Origin: Pseudonocardia asaccharolytica DSM 44247 = NBRC 16224
Lineage (GTDB): Bacteria > Actinomycetota > Actinomycetes > Mycobacteriales > Pseudonocardiaceae
Reading direction: 5' to 3'
Length of the DNA: 64,000 bases
Assembly: GCF_000423625.1 (NCBI RefSeq)
Contig: NZ_AUII01000026.1
Location: 1-64,000, forward strand
Shown: one piece after another, positions 21,617-30,410 of the stretch
How positions within the stretch are numbered: position 1 is the first letter of the stretch
Layout of the letters: each line of letters starts with the position of its first letter
The notes under the pieces: model-generated
The model's input: only the letters and a program-made list of their open reading frames with translations
Told to the model about the DNA's origin: nothing
The model's database searches: none
Made by a program: the position numbers and the translations under genes

Positions 21617-22596
21617 GGCAGCGGCTCGCAGGCCAGGGCGCGCTCGCCGCGGGACACTAGACGCGGGTTCGGCCGGCAGGTGTGCAGATCCGGGCGCCTG
21701 CGGTCGAAACCGCATCCGCGAGACGCCCCGGCCGGCGCGGTCAGGTCGGGCGGATGGCCGGGGATCGCAGTGAACCCGCGACCGGGAAGCGCCCCGAACA
21801 GCCCTCGGGTGTAGGGATGCCACGGCTCGCTGAACACCTGCTCGGCGGGGCCCGTCTCGATCAGCCTGCTCGCGTACATGACCGCGACGTCGGTGGCGAC
21901 GCGGCGGACCGCCCGCAGATCGTGGGTGATGAGCAGGACGGCGTGCCCATCGGCGGCCATCCCGGCCAGCAGGTCGACGACGCGGTCGACCAGCGGACGG
22001 TCCAGCCCGGCGGTCGGCTCGTCGGCCAGCAGCACGGGCGGGCGACCGGCCAGCGCGGCGGCCACCCCGACCCGCTGCGCGGTGCCCCCGGACAGCTCGT
22101 AGGGGTAGCGCCGCAACATCTCCGCCGGCAGACCCACCCGCTGCGCCAGCTCGGCGACGACCGCCTCCGGGTCGGGCGCCTGCGGCCGCAGCCTGCGCAC
22201 CGTCTCGACGAGCTGCGGACCGGCCCGGCGGACCGGGGTCAGGTGGGTGGCCGCCGACTGCGGCACCAGCCCGATCCGGCGGCCCCGGACCTGGTCGCAC
22301 AGCACTCGTTCCGAGGCGGCCAGCAGGTCGAGGTCGCGGCCGTCGGCCCGCAGCAGCACCCGCCCGGCGACCTCGGCGTTGGCCGGGAGCAAACCGGTGA
22401 TCGCCGCGGCGAGCACCGACTTGCCGCAGCCGCTCTCGCCGACCAGCGCCAGCAGCCGCCCCGGGCGCAGCGCGAAGTCGGCTCCGGTCACGGCGTGCAC
22501 GGTCCCGGCCCGCCCGCGCGCCCCCAGCCGGAACCGCACCGACAGCTCCTCGACGCGTAGCTCGGCGTTCCCCGGCCGGCCCACCGGCGGGTTCAC
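21610..22596 (-). CDS. Peptide/nickel-type ABC transporter ATP-binding protein (DppD/NikD-like)
   Basis: 328 residues. Walker A is GESGCGKS, the signature is YPYELSGGTAQRVGVAAAL and Walker B is PPVLLADEPTAGLD. The C-terminal oligopeptide-transporter extension carries the cysteines (GCGFDRRRPDLHTCRPNPRL spread over the last 40 residues) that often hold a metal cluster in this subfamily. GTG start 22596 overlaps the permease stop in the arrangement GTGA. It is the cytoplasmic motor paired with the shorter ATPase downstream. Confidence 0.88.
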   Translation of the reverse strand: MNPPVGRPGNAELRVEELSVRFRLGARGRAGTVHAVTGADFALRPGRLLALVGESGCGKSVLAAAITGLLPANAEVAGRVLLRADGRDLDLLAASERVLCDQVRGRRIGLVPQSAATHLTPVRRAGPQLVETVRRLRPQAPDPEAVVAELAQRVGLPAEMLRRYPYELSGGTAQRVGVAAALAGRPPVLLADEPTAGLDRPLVDRVVDLLAGMAADGHAVLLITHDLRAVRRVATDVAVMYASRLIETGPAEQVFSEPWHPYTRGLFGALPGRGFTAIPGHPPDLTAPAGASRGCGFDRRRPDLHTCRPNPRLVSRGERALACEPLPC

Positions 22597-23549
22597 AGGC
22601 CCAGCTCCGACCGTCGCCGCGGCAGGGTGCGGTCCCGCCACCAGGCCGCGACACCGGCCACCGCCAGCGCGGCGGCCACCAGCAGCACCGCCGGGAACGC
22701 CACGATCCACCAGGATCCGAGCAGCACCGCGGCCCGTCCCTCCCCCAGGATGTTGCCGATCGAGGCCAGGTGCGGCGGCAGGCCGAGGCCCAGGAAGCTC
22801 AGCGCGGTCTCGTGCCAGACCGCGTGCGGCAGCAGCAGCACGGTCGATAGCGCCGCCTGCGGCACGATCGCCGGCAGCAGGTGCCTGCGCAGCACCCGGC
22901 CGCGCGAGGCGCCGCCCGAGATCGCCGCGTCGATGAACGGCCGGTCGCGCAGCGAGAGCACCTCCGACCGCACGATCCGCGCCACCCCGGTCCAATGGGT
23001 GAGCGCGATCGAGGCGATCACCGCGAGCACCGAGCCCCGGTAGAGGGCGACGATCACGATGCCCAGCAGCAGATGCGGCACCGAGTTCACCGTGTCGACG
23101 ACCCGCATCAGCAACCGGTCGGGCCAGCCGCCGAGCACCCCCGACGCCGCCCCGACGGCAGCGCCCAGGACGGTCGACACCACCGCGCAGACCGCCGCGA
23201 CCAGCAGCGAGACCCGAAGCCCCGCGAAGCTGCGCAACAGCAGGTCCCGACCCTGTGCGTCGGTGCCGAACGGGTGCGCGGGCGAGGGGGGCAGCCGGAT
23301 CGCCCCGTAGTCCACCGCCCGCGGGTCCAGCCCGCCGAGCCACGGCACCAGCACCGCGGCCAGCGCCAGCGCCGCGAGCAGCCCACCGCCGGCCAGCAGC
23401 CGGGCCCGCGCCCGGCCCCCCGTCGCGCGCCCGCGCGGCGTGCCCGCCCTGGCCCGGGCCGCGGGGCGCCAGCGCGGGGCGGGCGATCTGGTTCCGTCGA
23501 CCGGACGGGTCCCGGCGGTCGGGTCGGCGAGCAGCTCAGCCATCGGCAC
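22593..23549 (-). CDS. ABC transporter permease (DppC/NikC-like)
   Basis: 318 residues. A long basic, proline-rich cytoplasmic N-terminus of about 50 residues precedes six predicted membrane helices. The binding-protein-dependent transport motif is AAISGGASRGRVLRRHLLP. The periplasmic HPFGTDAQGRDLLLR segment is typical of DppC/OppC. Two start codons (ATG 23549 and 23543) are possible; both overlap the upstream permease gene. Forms the membrane channel with the DppB-like partner. Confidence 0.88.
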   Translation of the reverse strand: MPMAELLADPTAGTRPVDGTRSPAPRWRPAARARAGTPRGRATGGRARARLLAGGGLLAALALAAVLVPWLGGLDPRAVDYGAIRLPPSPAHPFGTDAQGRDLLLRSFAGLRVSLLVAAVCAVVSTVLGAAVGAASGVLGGWPDRLLMRVVDTVNSVPHLLLGIVIVALYRGSVLAVIASIALTHWTGVARIVRSEVLSLRDRPFIDAAISGGASRGRVLRRHLLPAIVPQAALSTVLLLPHAVWHETALSFLGLGLPPHLASIGNILGEGRAAVLLGSWWIVAFPAVLLVAAALAVAGVAAWWRDRTLPRRRSELGL

Positions 23550-24534
23550 GCACCCTCGGATCGGCCAGCGCCACCGCGACGTCGGCGGCGAGTGAACCCA
23601 GCAGGACCGCGGCCGTCGCGAGCACCGACAGGGCCGCGAGCAGCGGAAAGTCGACGGCCAGCGCGGCGGTGACCACGGCCTCGGCGATGCCCGGCCAGGA
23701 GAACACCGTCTCCACCAGCACCGCCCCGGTCACCAGCTCGGGAACCCGGGTGCCCAGCAGCGTGACGAACGGCAACAGCGCGGTGGGCAGCGCGTGCCGC
23801 AGCACGACCGTCGCCTCGGTCAGCCCGCGGGCCCGCGCCCCGGCGACGTGATCCTCGCCGAGCGCGGCCAGCAACGAGCCGCGGACGTGCAGCACCAGCC
23901 ACGGGGTCTGCGAGACGCCGAGCACCAGCGCGGGCAGCGCGAGGTGCCGCAGCACCTGCTCGGCCGAGGCGGGCGCCCCGGCGTCGGTCAGGCCGGCCAC
24001 CGGGAACCAGCCCAGGCCGAGCGCGAAGATCGCGATCGCGACCAGGGCCAGCACGAACGGCGGGATGCCCTCCATGGCGTGCCCGATCGCGGTGACCATC
24101 CGGTCGAAGAGCCCGCCCTGGCACCAGGCCGCGACCACGCCCGCGACCAGCGACAGCACGATCGCGACGACGAGCGCCACGGTGACCAGCAGCAGCGTCC
24201 AGGGCAATCGCTCGGCGATCACCTGCGCGACCGGTTGCCGCAGCGACCGGCTCGTGCCCAGGTCGCCCGAGGCGATCCCGGCCAACCAGCGCCCGAGCTG
24301 GGTGAGCACACCGTCGTCGAGGCCGAGCCGGGCCCGGGTGGCGGCGAGGTCCTCGGCCGTCGCGGTGAACACATCGACGCCGTAGTACTGGTAGATCGGG
24401 TCGAACGGCGACGCCGCGGCGAGCAGGAACACCCCGACCGCGACGATCACCAGCACGGGAACCGCGAAGGCGAGCCTGCGCGCGACGAGCAGCGCCAACT
24501 CCCGGCAGCGGGACCCGACGACCGCGACGCTCAC
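23536..24534 (-). CDS. ABC transporter permease (DppB/NikB-like)
   Basis: 332 residues with an N-terminal membrane helix (RRLAFAVPVLVIVAVGVFLL), a periplasmic loop ending in DLGTSRSLRQPV, and five further helices. The EAA-type loop is VAGARARGLTEATVVLRHAL. GTG 24534 overlaps the stop of the binding-protein gene (bases 24531-24533), so translation is coupled. DppB/OppB family length and loop pattern are normal. It should pair with the downstream permease to pass the substrate delivered by the lipoprotein. Confidence 0.88.
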   Translation of the reverse strand: MSVAVVGSRCRELALLVARRLAFAVPVLVIVAVGVFLLAAASPFDPIYQYYGVDVFTATAEDLAATRARLGLDDGVLTQLGRWLAGIASGDLGTSRSLRQPVAQVIAERLPWTLLLVTVALVVAIVLSLVAGVVAAWCQGGLFDRMVTAIGHAMEGIPPFVLALVAIAIFALGLGWFPVAGLTDAGAPASAEQVLRHLALPALVLGVSQTPWLVLHVRGSLLAALGEDHVAGARARGLTEATVVLRHALPTALLPFVTLLGTRVPELVTGAVLVETVFSWPGIAEAVVTAALAVDFPLLAALSVLATAAVLLGSLAADVAVALADPRVRADG

Positions 24535-26120
24535 GACCGCAGAATCCAGTCCTCGACGTTCCACCAGGGACCCCAGGTGACGCCGTGGGTGTGCGGGTCG
24601 ACCACCTGCCGGTAGCCGTCCCAGCGCTCCCGCACCAGGTAGGAGTGATCGAGGAAGACGAGGAACACGAAGCCCGGCGCGGCGGCGTAGGCCTTCTGCC
24701 AGTCCCGCACCGCGGCCGCCCGCTGGGCCGGATCGGTCGCGCGCCGGGCGGCGTCGAGCCCGGCGTCCACCGCGGGGTTGTGGTAGTGGGCGGGGTTGTT
24801 GAAGCCGTCGCCCGCATACGAGCTGTGCAGGAGCGGATAGCCGACCAGGTCGGGGTCGAACGGGTTGCCCCCGGCGAGGACCAGCGCATCGGTGGCCATT
24901 CGCGGCTCGATCGCCTCCCAGCCCAGGCCCTCCAACGCCACGTCGATGCCGACCGCCCGCGCGTCGGAGGTGAAGCCCTGGGCGAGGTCGCGACGCACCG
25001 TGTCGGTGGCGGGGTACATCAGGTTGAACCGCGCGGGGACGCCGTCGCGCGCCCGGGTGCCGTCCGGGCCGCGGACCCAGCCGGCCTCGTCCAGGATCCG
25101 CTCGGCCTGCGCCCGGTCGAACCGGAACTGCGCCGAGGGCTCGGCGTACTCCGCGAGGACCTGTGGGATCGGTGTCGAGGCGGGCGCGCCGCGACCGGCC
25201 AGCAGCGCGTCGATCATCCCCTGACGGTCGGCGGCGTGGTTGAGCGCCAGCCGGATCGCCGGGTCGCCGGTCACGGGGTGCGCGCTGGGCAGCGTGATCG
25301 TCCGGTAGTCCGCGCTGGAGTGGTGGTGCACGGTGAACCCGGACCCGTCGCCGTCGAACGTCGCGGCCAGCGCGGGCGGCAGGACCGTGCCGTCGAACTC
25401 GCCGGAGCGCATTCGCTGCGCGCGGGTGTTGTCGTCGGGGGCGAACACGATGATGATCGACTTCACCGCGGGCGGCCCGCCGAAGTACTCCTCGTTGGCG
25501 GCCAGTTCCATCGCGCTGCCGCGGCGCCATTCGACGAGCCGGTACGGGCCGGTGCCGATCGGGGCGGCGGCCGTCGGGTGCTGCTCGAGCGGGGCCGGGG
25601 TGGCCAGCGACTCGGCGGGCACGATGCCCAGCGTCAACCGGTGCGGGAAGGCCATGTCGGGGTTGCGCAGGCTGAACCGGACCGTCCGCGGGTCGATCCG
25701 GTCGACGCCGGCGAGCATCACGTAGTCCGAGCGAACCGACGAGACATGGGCGGGGTCGAGCAACGCGCGGTAGGTCGCGACGACGTCGTCGGCGTCGAAG
25801 GCCGATCCGTCGTGGAAGCGCACACCCTCGCGCAGCCGCACCGTCCACGAGAGGCCGTCGGCCGCGACCACCGGCAGCTCCGCGGCGAGCGCGGGCGCCA
25901 GATTGCGGTCGGCGTCGTGGGTGACCAGGCCGTCGAAGAACTTGGCGGCGCCCTCGACGCCGTAGCCGAGCAGCGGATGCAGGCTGTCGGGCTCGTAGCC
26001 GTCGGCGAGCACCATCCGGGTGGGGTCGCCGCCCGCCGCGCCGGAGGCGGTCGGGGCGGAGCATGCCGTGGCCAGCGCGAGGGATAGGACACCGAGGACG
26101 ATCAGGACAGGACGGAGCAC
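24531..26120 (-). CDS. ABC transporter substrate-binding lipoprotein (SBP family 5)
   Basis: 529 residues. The signal peptide ends in the lipobox LATAC, so the mature protein is lipid-anchored outside the membrane. Family 5 features are DSLHPLLGYGVEGAAKFFDG, LREGVRFHDGSAFDADDVV and PIGTGPYRLVEW. Such proteins bind oligopeptides, nickel or metallophore complexes. A HHH run in the middle (FTVHHHSSADYR) and a HYHNP segment are notable but not proof of metal binding. The GTG start lacks a clear ribosome site, and a 12-bp palindrome lies 28 bases upstream at the presumed -10 position. It heads a tightly overlapped five-gene operon. Confidence 0.88.
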   Translation of the reverse strand: MLRPVLIVLGVLSLALATACSAPTASGAAGGDPTRMVLADGYEPDSLHPLLGYGVEGAAKFFDGLVTHDADRNLAPALAAELPVVAADGLSWTVRLREGVRFHDGSAFDADDVVATYRALLDPAHVSSVRSDYVMLAGVDRIDPRTVRFSLRNPDMAFPHRLTLGIVPAESLATPAPLEQHPTAAAPIGTGPYRLVEWRRGSAMELAANEEYFGGPPAVKSIIIVFAPDDNTRAQRMRSGEFDGTVLPPALAATFDGDGSGFTVHHHSSADYRTITLPSAHPVTGDPAIRLALNHAADRQGMIDALLAGRGAPASTPIPQVLAEYAEPSAQFRFDRAQAERILDEAGWVRGPDGTRARDGVPARFNLMYPATDTVRRDLAQGFTSDARAVGIDVALEGLGWEAIEPRMATDALVLAGGNPFDPDLVGYPLLHSSYAGDGFNNPAHYHNPAVDAGLDAARRATDPAQRAAAVRDWQKAYAAAPGFVFLVFLDHSYLVRERWDGYRQVVDPHTHGVTWGPWWNVEDWILRS

Positions 26121-26147
26121 GAGCGGACGGTAGACGCAGTTGCCGCA

Positions 26148-26159
26148 TTATTGCAATAA
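26148..26159 (-). promoter_or_regulatory. 12-bp AT-rich palindrome, candidate repressor site
   Basis: TTATTGCAATAA is a perfect palindrome within GAATGTTATTGCAATAATGC, an AT-rich island in 70% GC surroundings. It lies 28-39 bases upstream of the importer's GTG. It overlaps what would be the -10 region, so a bound regulator would block transcription. The look resembles Zur/Fur-type boxes, but the regulator is not identified. Confidence 0.5.
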
Positions 26160-26212
26160 CATTCGTCTTGCCAGAGGGGTTCGCCCGCCGCCCATCCCCG
26201 CCCCACCCAGCA

Positions 26213-26320
26213 GCGCGTTGTGGAGCCATGGTGCGCTCTCCGCCCCGCCCAGCTGCGCGTTATGGAGCCATAATGGAGCCCAGAGCCGCCGCCCGTGCGC
26301 GTTATGGAGCCATGACGCGT
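26213..26320 (+). repeat. Cluster of three TTATGG-AG-CCATAA palindromes
   Basis: Three units share the core ATGG-AG-CCAT. Unit 1 (26213-26236) has 11-bp arms with four G-T pairs, unit 2 (26258-26275) has TTATGG/CCATAA, and unit 3 (26297-26320) has GCGCGTTATGG with its complement. They fill the gap between the importer promoter and the cinA stop. As RNA hairpins they could end or protect the cinA transcript, which runs leftward into them. Two more copies lie near 57.1 kb. Confidence 0.85.
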
Positions 26321-27613
26321 TTATGCCGGCAGCCCGCTCGCGGCCCGCAGGATCAGGTGCATCGCCACGTCCACCGAACGCTCCCGAATATCGCCGCGGC
26401 TGCCCGGCAGCACCGGGTCGCGGGCGATGACGGTGCCGTCGTCGGTCGTCACGCAAAAGCAGACATAGCCGATGGGCTTGGCCTCGGTGCCGCCGTCCGG
26501 GCCCGCGACCCCGGTGATCCCGACGCCGATGCCTGCGCCGAACCGTTCCCGGGCGCCGTCGGCCAATGCCCTGGCGACCTGCGGCGACACCGCGCCGTGC
26601 TCGGCGATCATCGCGGCGGGCACGCCGAGCAGCGCCGTCTTGGCCTCGTTCGAATAGGCGGCGACACCACCGGCCACATACGCCGACGAACCCGGCCGGT
26701 CGACAAGCCGTCCCACCAGCAGCCCGCCGGTGCACGACTCCCCCGTCGCGACGGTGCGCCCGGAGGCCAGCAAGGCGCGAGCCACCAGCTCGTCGGTGCT
26801 GGTGCCCTCCGCGCTGACCAGATGCTTCGCGTGCCGGCTCGCGAGCTCCTCGGCGAGCGCCGCCGCGACGGACTCGGCACCCGGCTGGGGGCGCAGATCG
26901 ACCTCCAGCTCGGAACGGCGCAGGCAGGTCGTGATCTCGACGTCCGTGAGGTCGCGGCGCGACCCGATCTCTCGCAGCGTCGCCGCGATCTCCGACTCGG
27001 GCAGCCCGAAGTAGCGCAGCGACCGGGCCGCCGCGGGCGGCACCCGCTTCAGCAGCGCGGCGAACGGGGCCGCCTCGATCGCGGCGGGCCACATCCCCTG
27101 CAGCTCGCGCGGCGGGCCGGGAAGCACGACGACCAGCGGGCCGCCCGGTCGCTCGACGACCAGACCCGGCGCGGTGCCCACCGGAAGCAGCGGCGTGGCC
27201 CCGCGCGGGAGCATCGCCTGTTTGCGGTTGGCCGCCTCCAACGCGGGTCCGGCGAACCCGGTGCGCGCGGCCCAGCGGGTCAGGATGCCGCCGATATGGG
27301 CCTCCATCGCCGTATCCAGGACGAGGTCGGTCCCCGCGAAACGGGCCACCATCTCCACGGTCAGATCGTCCGCGGTGGGACCGAGGCCGCCGGCGGTGAC
27401 GATCAGCTCGACGCCGGCGTCGGCGACGAACCGCAGCGCCTCGGCCAGGTCGTCGGGCCGGTCGCCCACCAGCAGCAGATGCGCCACCTCGAAGCCGCGA
27501 TCGCTCAGCTCGCGAGCCAGCCACGGACCGTTCCGGTCGTCGATGGCGCCGGTCAGCAGCTCGCTGCCGGTGGCCACGATGCCGGCCCGTGGCCGGCCAC
27601 CAGGACGCAACAT
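26321..27613 (-). CDS. cinA: CinA-family protein with nicotinamide-nucleotide amidase domain
   Basis: 430 residues. The N-terminal MoCF/COG1058 domain has VATGSELLTGAIDDRNGPWL, TAGGLGPTADDLT and LPGPPREL. The C-terminal PncC domain has ATGESCTGGLLVGRLVD, YSNEAKTALLG and GITGVAGPDGGTEAKPIG. CinA proteins deamidate NMN (PncC) and hydrolyse ADP-ribose or nucleotide-pyrophosphate bonds, a role in NAD recycling. In this genome NAD salvage genes pncB and pncA lie 33 kb away. Full length; no operon partner. Confidence 0.92.
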   Translation of the reverse strand: MLRPGGRPRAGIVATGSELLTGAIDDRNGPWLARELSDRGFEVAHLLLVGDRPDDLAEALRFVADAGVELIVTAGGLGPTADDLTVEMVARFAGTDLVLDTAMEAHIGGILTRWAARTGFAGPALEAANRKQAMLPRGATPLLPVGTAPGLVVERPGGPLVVVLPGPPRELQGMWPAAIEAAPFAALLKRVPPAAARSLRYFGLPESEIAATLREIGSRRDLTDVEITTCLRRSELEVDLRPQPGAESVAAALAEELASRHAKHLVSAEGTSTDELVARALLASGRTVATGESCTGGLLVGRLVDRPGSSAYVAGGVAAYSNEAKTALLGVPAAMIAEHGAVSPQVARALADGARERFGAGIGVGITGVAGPDGGTEAKPIGYVCFCVTTDDGTVIARDPVLPGSRGDIRERSVDVAMHLILRAASGLPA

Positions 27614-27761
27614 GCGGCGACGGTATCCGCTCCGGTTCCGGCCGCGCGATCACGCGCCCGCGGTGACCTTTGTTGTGCGAGGTCGGCCGCTGTGCGTAGG
27701 GTGGGTTGCCGTTGAGATACGGTCCGCACCCAGGTCCGCGGAGAGGTGTCGAGGAGCAACG

Positions 27762-28154
27762 GTGCGCATGAATGGTGAGTCATCCGCCGGAGCCGGCGAC
27801 GTCACCGCTGATCAGGTCGTCCGGTTCGAGGTCGTGGACCACGGTCGGGGTGCGCTCGTCGTCCGTGTCCTCGGCGAGATCGACACGCTGACCGCGCCGG
27901 TGTTGCGGGAACAACTCGACCAGCATCTGCCGGCGGCGCTCCTGGTCGTGCTCGACCTGTCGGCGGTGACGTTCCTCGGGTCGGCCGGGCTGGCCGTGCT
28001 CGTCTCGGCCAAGGACGAGGCGGAGCGGCGCGGCCACCGGCTGCGGCTGGTCTGCGGTTCCCGGATCGCCACCCGAGCGCTGGAGGCCACCGGCCTGCTC
28101 ACCCTCTTCGACGTCGCCGACGGGGTTCCCGAGGCCCTGAGCGCCCCACGCTGA
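27762..28154 (+). CDS. STAS-domain anti-sigma factor antagonist
   Basis: About 130 residues. The STAS core has VRVLGEIDTLTAPVLREQL and the phospho-acceptor loop DLSAVTFLGSAGLAVLV, with the serine that partner kinases modify. It would bind an RsbW-type anti-sigma kinase and free a SigF/SigB-like factor. GTG 27762 is chosen because GAGGAG lies five bases upstream; ATG 27768 is an alternative. A second STAS protein lies at 43.9 kb next to the kinase and sigma genes. The gene ends 24 bases before the selenocysteine tRNA, so the two may be co-transcribed. Confidence 0.85.
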   Translation: MRMNGESSAGAGDVTADQVVRFEVVDHGRGALVVRVLGEIDTLTAPVLREQLDQHLPAALLVVLDLSAVTFLGSAGLAVLVSAKDEAERRGHRLRLVCGSRIATRALEATGLLTLFDVADGVPEALSAPR

Positions 28155-28178
28155 CCGGCTTGTCCTAGGCTCGCGCCC

Positions 28179-28274
28179 GGAGGCGTCTGGGAGCCTGGTG
28201 GCCCTCGCGGTCTTCAAAACCGACGTGGCCGAGCATCTCGGCCAGGCGGGTTCGATTCCCGTCCGCCTCCGCCA
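28179..28274 (+). tRNA. selC: tRNA-Sec (anticodon UCA)
   Basis: A 96-base gene with an acceptor GGAGGCG pairing CGCCTCC, discriminator G and encoded CCA. The anticodon loop CTTCAAA has UCA at 28214-28216. It has the long class II variable arm TGGCCGAG-CATC-TCGGCCA and a T-arm GCGGG-TTCGATT-CCCGT. UCA reads UGA, and the long variable arm marks it as tRNA-Sec. selD, selA and selB lie 10-15 kb downstream. Confidence 0.95.
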
Positions 28275-28326
28275 ACCCCGGGCGCTGTTCAGGTTTCTCT
28301 CAGCTGCGACGAGGACCCTGGGCCGT

Positions 28327-28851
28327 GTGGCCGGCCTGACCGTACTCGACCTGCTCCTCATCGCCCTCGTGCTGCTCGCCGCCGCCGGCGGGTTCCGCCG
28401 CTCCGGCGGCGCCGAGCGCACCGGAAGGCTCATCGGGCTGCTGTTCGGCGCCGCGATCGCGCTGCCGCTGGCCGCCCTGTTCGCCCCGGCCGGGGCGAGT
28501 CCGCTGACCCAGGGCCTGCTGCGGCTCGCCGGGCTGGCACTCGGCCTGCTGATCGGGGTCTGGGCGGGCGGGGTGGTCGGCAGGCTGGTCTCCCGCGGCC
28601 TGGTCCGTGGCAGGCTCGGCCTCGTCGACCGGGTACTGGGCGCCGTCGCCGCCGCGGGCACCACCGTGCTGGTGCTGTGGGTGCTGGCCACCGCGGTACC
28701 GCTCGTCGTGGGGGCCGACACGCTCGCGCCGGTGACCGCCGCGCTGCAACCGCTCGGCGGGCACAGCCAGCTGCTCGACGAGGTCGGCAACCGGCTGCCG
28801 CTACCCCAGCAGGCCCTCGACCAGGCCGCCAGCACCGTCGCCGCCACATGA
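28327..28851 (+). CDS. CvpA-family membrane protein
   Basis: 174 residues with four predicted membrane helices: LTVLDLLLIALVLLAAAGGF, IGLLFGAAIALPLAALFAP, LLRLAGLALGLLIGVWAG and VAAAGTTVLVLWVLATAVPL. The layout, including the RGxxRxxGxxxG-type segment RRSGGAERTGRLIG, fits the CvpA (colicin V production) family; in actinomycetes its function is unclear, though some members are tied to septal or periplasmic proteolysis. GTG 28327 is chosen because the protein then starts at the first helix. The stop codon is the first three bases of a long inverted repeat. Confidence 0.72.
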   Translation: MAGLTVLDLLLIALVLLAAAGGFRRSGGAERTGRLIGLLFGAAIALPLAALFAPAGASPLTQGLLRLAGLALGLLIGVWAGGVVGRLVSRGLVRGRLGLVDRVLGAVAAAGTTVLVLWVLATAVPLVVGADTLAPVTAALQPLGGHSQLLDEVGNRLPLPQQALDQAASTVAAT

Positions 28852-28919
28852 CCGTCGAGAACGAACCTATGGTGATCAACAGGGAATTTCGATCACCATA
28901 GGTTCGTTCTCGACGGTCA
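28849..28919 (+). terminator. 71-bp inverted repeat giving both convergent stop codons
   Basis: Perfect 29-base arms (beginning TGACCGTCGAGAACG and ending CTCGACGGTCA) around a 13-base loop. The first TGA is the stop of the CvpA-like gene and the last TCA is the stop, on the other strand, of the glutamine-synthetase-like gene. Such a stem would be a strong bidirectional terminator. Confidence 0.9.
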
Positions 28920-30410
28920 GTACAGCTCGAAGTACTCCCGGTGTTCCCACTCCGTGGTCTGCGCCGCGTACTGCTCCGGATCGGGCTGCTCGGCCAGATG
29001 CGCGCGGTAGCGATCGACCTCGCTGCACTTCATCCGGATGAGATAGTCGACGAACTGGGCGCCGAACTTCCGGCGGAAGAACTCATCGCCGTCGAGCGCG
29101 GTGAGAGCGTCGGCCAGGCTGGTGGGTAGCTGCGTGGCGTCGGCGGCGTAGGGATCATCGCTCAACGGACCGGGGTCGATCTTGTTCAGCACGCCGTCGA
29201 GCCCCGCGGCCGCCTGCGCGGCGATATAGAGGTAGGGGTTGGCCGACGGTTCGCCGATGCGGTTCTCGACGTGCGAGGCGGGGTCGTTCGGGGCGCTGAT
29301 GACCCGCATCATCGCGGCCCGGTTGTCGAAGCCCCAGGTGAGCCGGTCGGGGGCCAGCGAGTACGGACGGCGGCGCCGGTATCCGTTGATGCTCTGGGTG
29401 GTGAAGGCCGAGGCGGCGACGCCGTGGGCGAGCGAACCGCCGACGTAGTGGCGGCCCAGCTCCGAGAGCGCCGCTCCGTCGTCGGGCACCATCAGGTTCT
29501 CCCCGGTGACCGCGTCCACCAGCGACGAATGCAGATGCCAGCCGCTGGCGTAGAAGCCCGGGATCGCCGGGCAGCACATGAACGACGCCAGATGCCCGCG
29601 CCGTCGCGCGATCTGCTTGATGGCGCTGCGCATCAGCAGTACCGCGTCGGCGGCGGCCATCCCCTCCATCACGTCGAAGGTGACCTCGACCTGGCTCGGC
29701 GCCCATTCGTCGTCGACCGAGCGCAGCGGCAGACCCAGACCCACCAGCGCCTTGCGGATCGGCCGCAGCACCTCGTCGATCTCGTCGAGATGGGATTCCA
29801 GCAGGTAGCTGTAGCCCCTGGCGACCGGGGCGACCTTCGGCGGGTCGCCGGGGATCCCGGGGGCGCCCAGCGAACCCGTCTCGAGCATGGTGTCGAGCAC
29901 CCTGGTGAGGTACCACTCGATCTCGATGCCCGCGATGAACCGGTATCCGGCCTCGTGTACCCGGTGCAGGGTGTTGCGCAGGATGGTGCGCGGCGCGAAC
30001 GGGAACGGCGAGCCGTCCCGCAGGTACAGGTCGCAGAGCACCCAGCCGGTCTGCGGCGCCCACGGCAGCACCCGGAACGTCACCGGGTCCGGCACCATCG
30101 TGACGTTGGGGCTACCGGACAGCTCCGGAATGTCGAAGCCGCCGCCCGGGGAGAACGGGTTGAACACGATGGCATTGGCGGTGTCGAAGAAGAACGGCGC
30201 CATCGTGATCTCCACGCCGTTCTTCAGGGCGGACAGATAGCCCTCCCTGGTCATCGTCTTGCCGCGGATGAGACCGTGCTGGTCCGGCCAGGCCAGCCGG
30301 ACGACCTCGAGGTCGAGCTGTTCGATCATCGACCGGTTCTGCTCTGCTGCCTCGTGCTGCTGTGCCGTGAAGAGGTTGTGGCGGGCGGTGAAGCTGGTGG
30401 GACTCGTCAT
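28917..30410 (-). CDS. Glutamine synthetase-like ligase (gamma-glutamylanilide-synthase type)
   Basis: 497 residues with the GS active-site set: IEIEWYL, QVEVTFD, SGWHLHSSL, the NGYRRRRP arginine loop and ENRIGEPSANPYLY. The sequence differs from housekeeping GlnA, lacking the adenylylation-loop tyrosine motif in this form. It follows a Rieske dioxygenase pair and a glutamine amidotransferase on the same strand. That combination is known from aniline-degrading bacteria (TdnQ/AtdA1, which makes gamma-glutamylanilide), so an arylamine is the likely substrate (inference). ATG 30410 overlaps the amidotransferase stop (ATGA) and follows GAGGACC. Gamma-glutamylpolyamine synthetase is the main alternative. 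Confidence 0.8.
   Translation of the reverse strand: MTSPTSFTARHNLFTAQQHEAAEQNRSMIEQLDLEVVRLAWPDQHGLIRGKTMTREGYLSALKNGVEITMAPFFFDTANAIVFNPFSPGGGFDIPELSGSPNVTMVPDPVTFRVLPWAPQTGWVLCDLYLRDGSPFPFAPRTILRNTLHRVHEAGYRFIAGIEIEWYLTRVLDTMLETGSLGAPGIPGDPPKVAPVARGYSYLLESHLDEIDEVLRPIRKALVGLGLPLRSVDDEWAPSQVEVTFDVMEGMAAADAVLLMRSAIKQIARRRGHLASFMCCPAIPGFYASGWHLHSSLVDAVTGENLMVPDDGAALSELGRHYVGGSLAHGVAASAFTTQSINGYRRRRPYSLAPDRLTWGFDNRAAMMRVISAPNDPASHVENRIGEPSANPYLYIAAQAAAGLDGVLNKIDPGPLSDDPYAADATQLPTSLADALTALDGDEFFRRKFGAQFVDYLIRMKCSEVDRYRAHLAEQPDPEQYAAQTTEWEHREYFELY

Noticed and set aside
20963..22654. A single 563-residue ABC protein
   Set aside because: Only its last 217 residues resemble an ATPase; the rest is a shadow of the overlapping DppD-like gene, which is in another frame.
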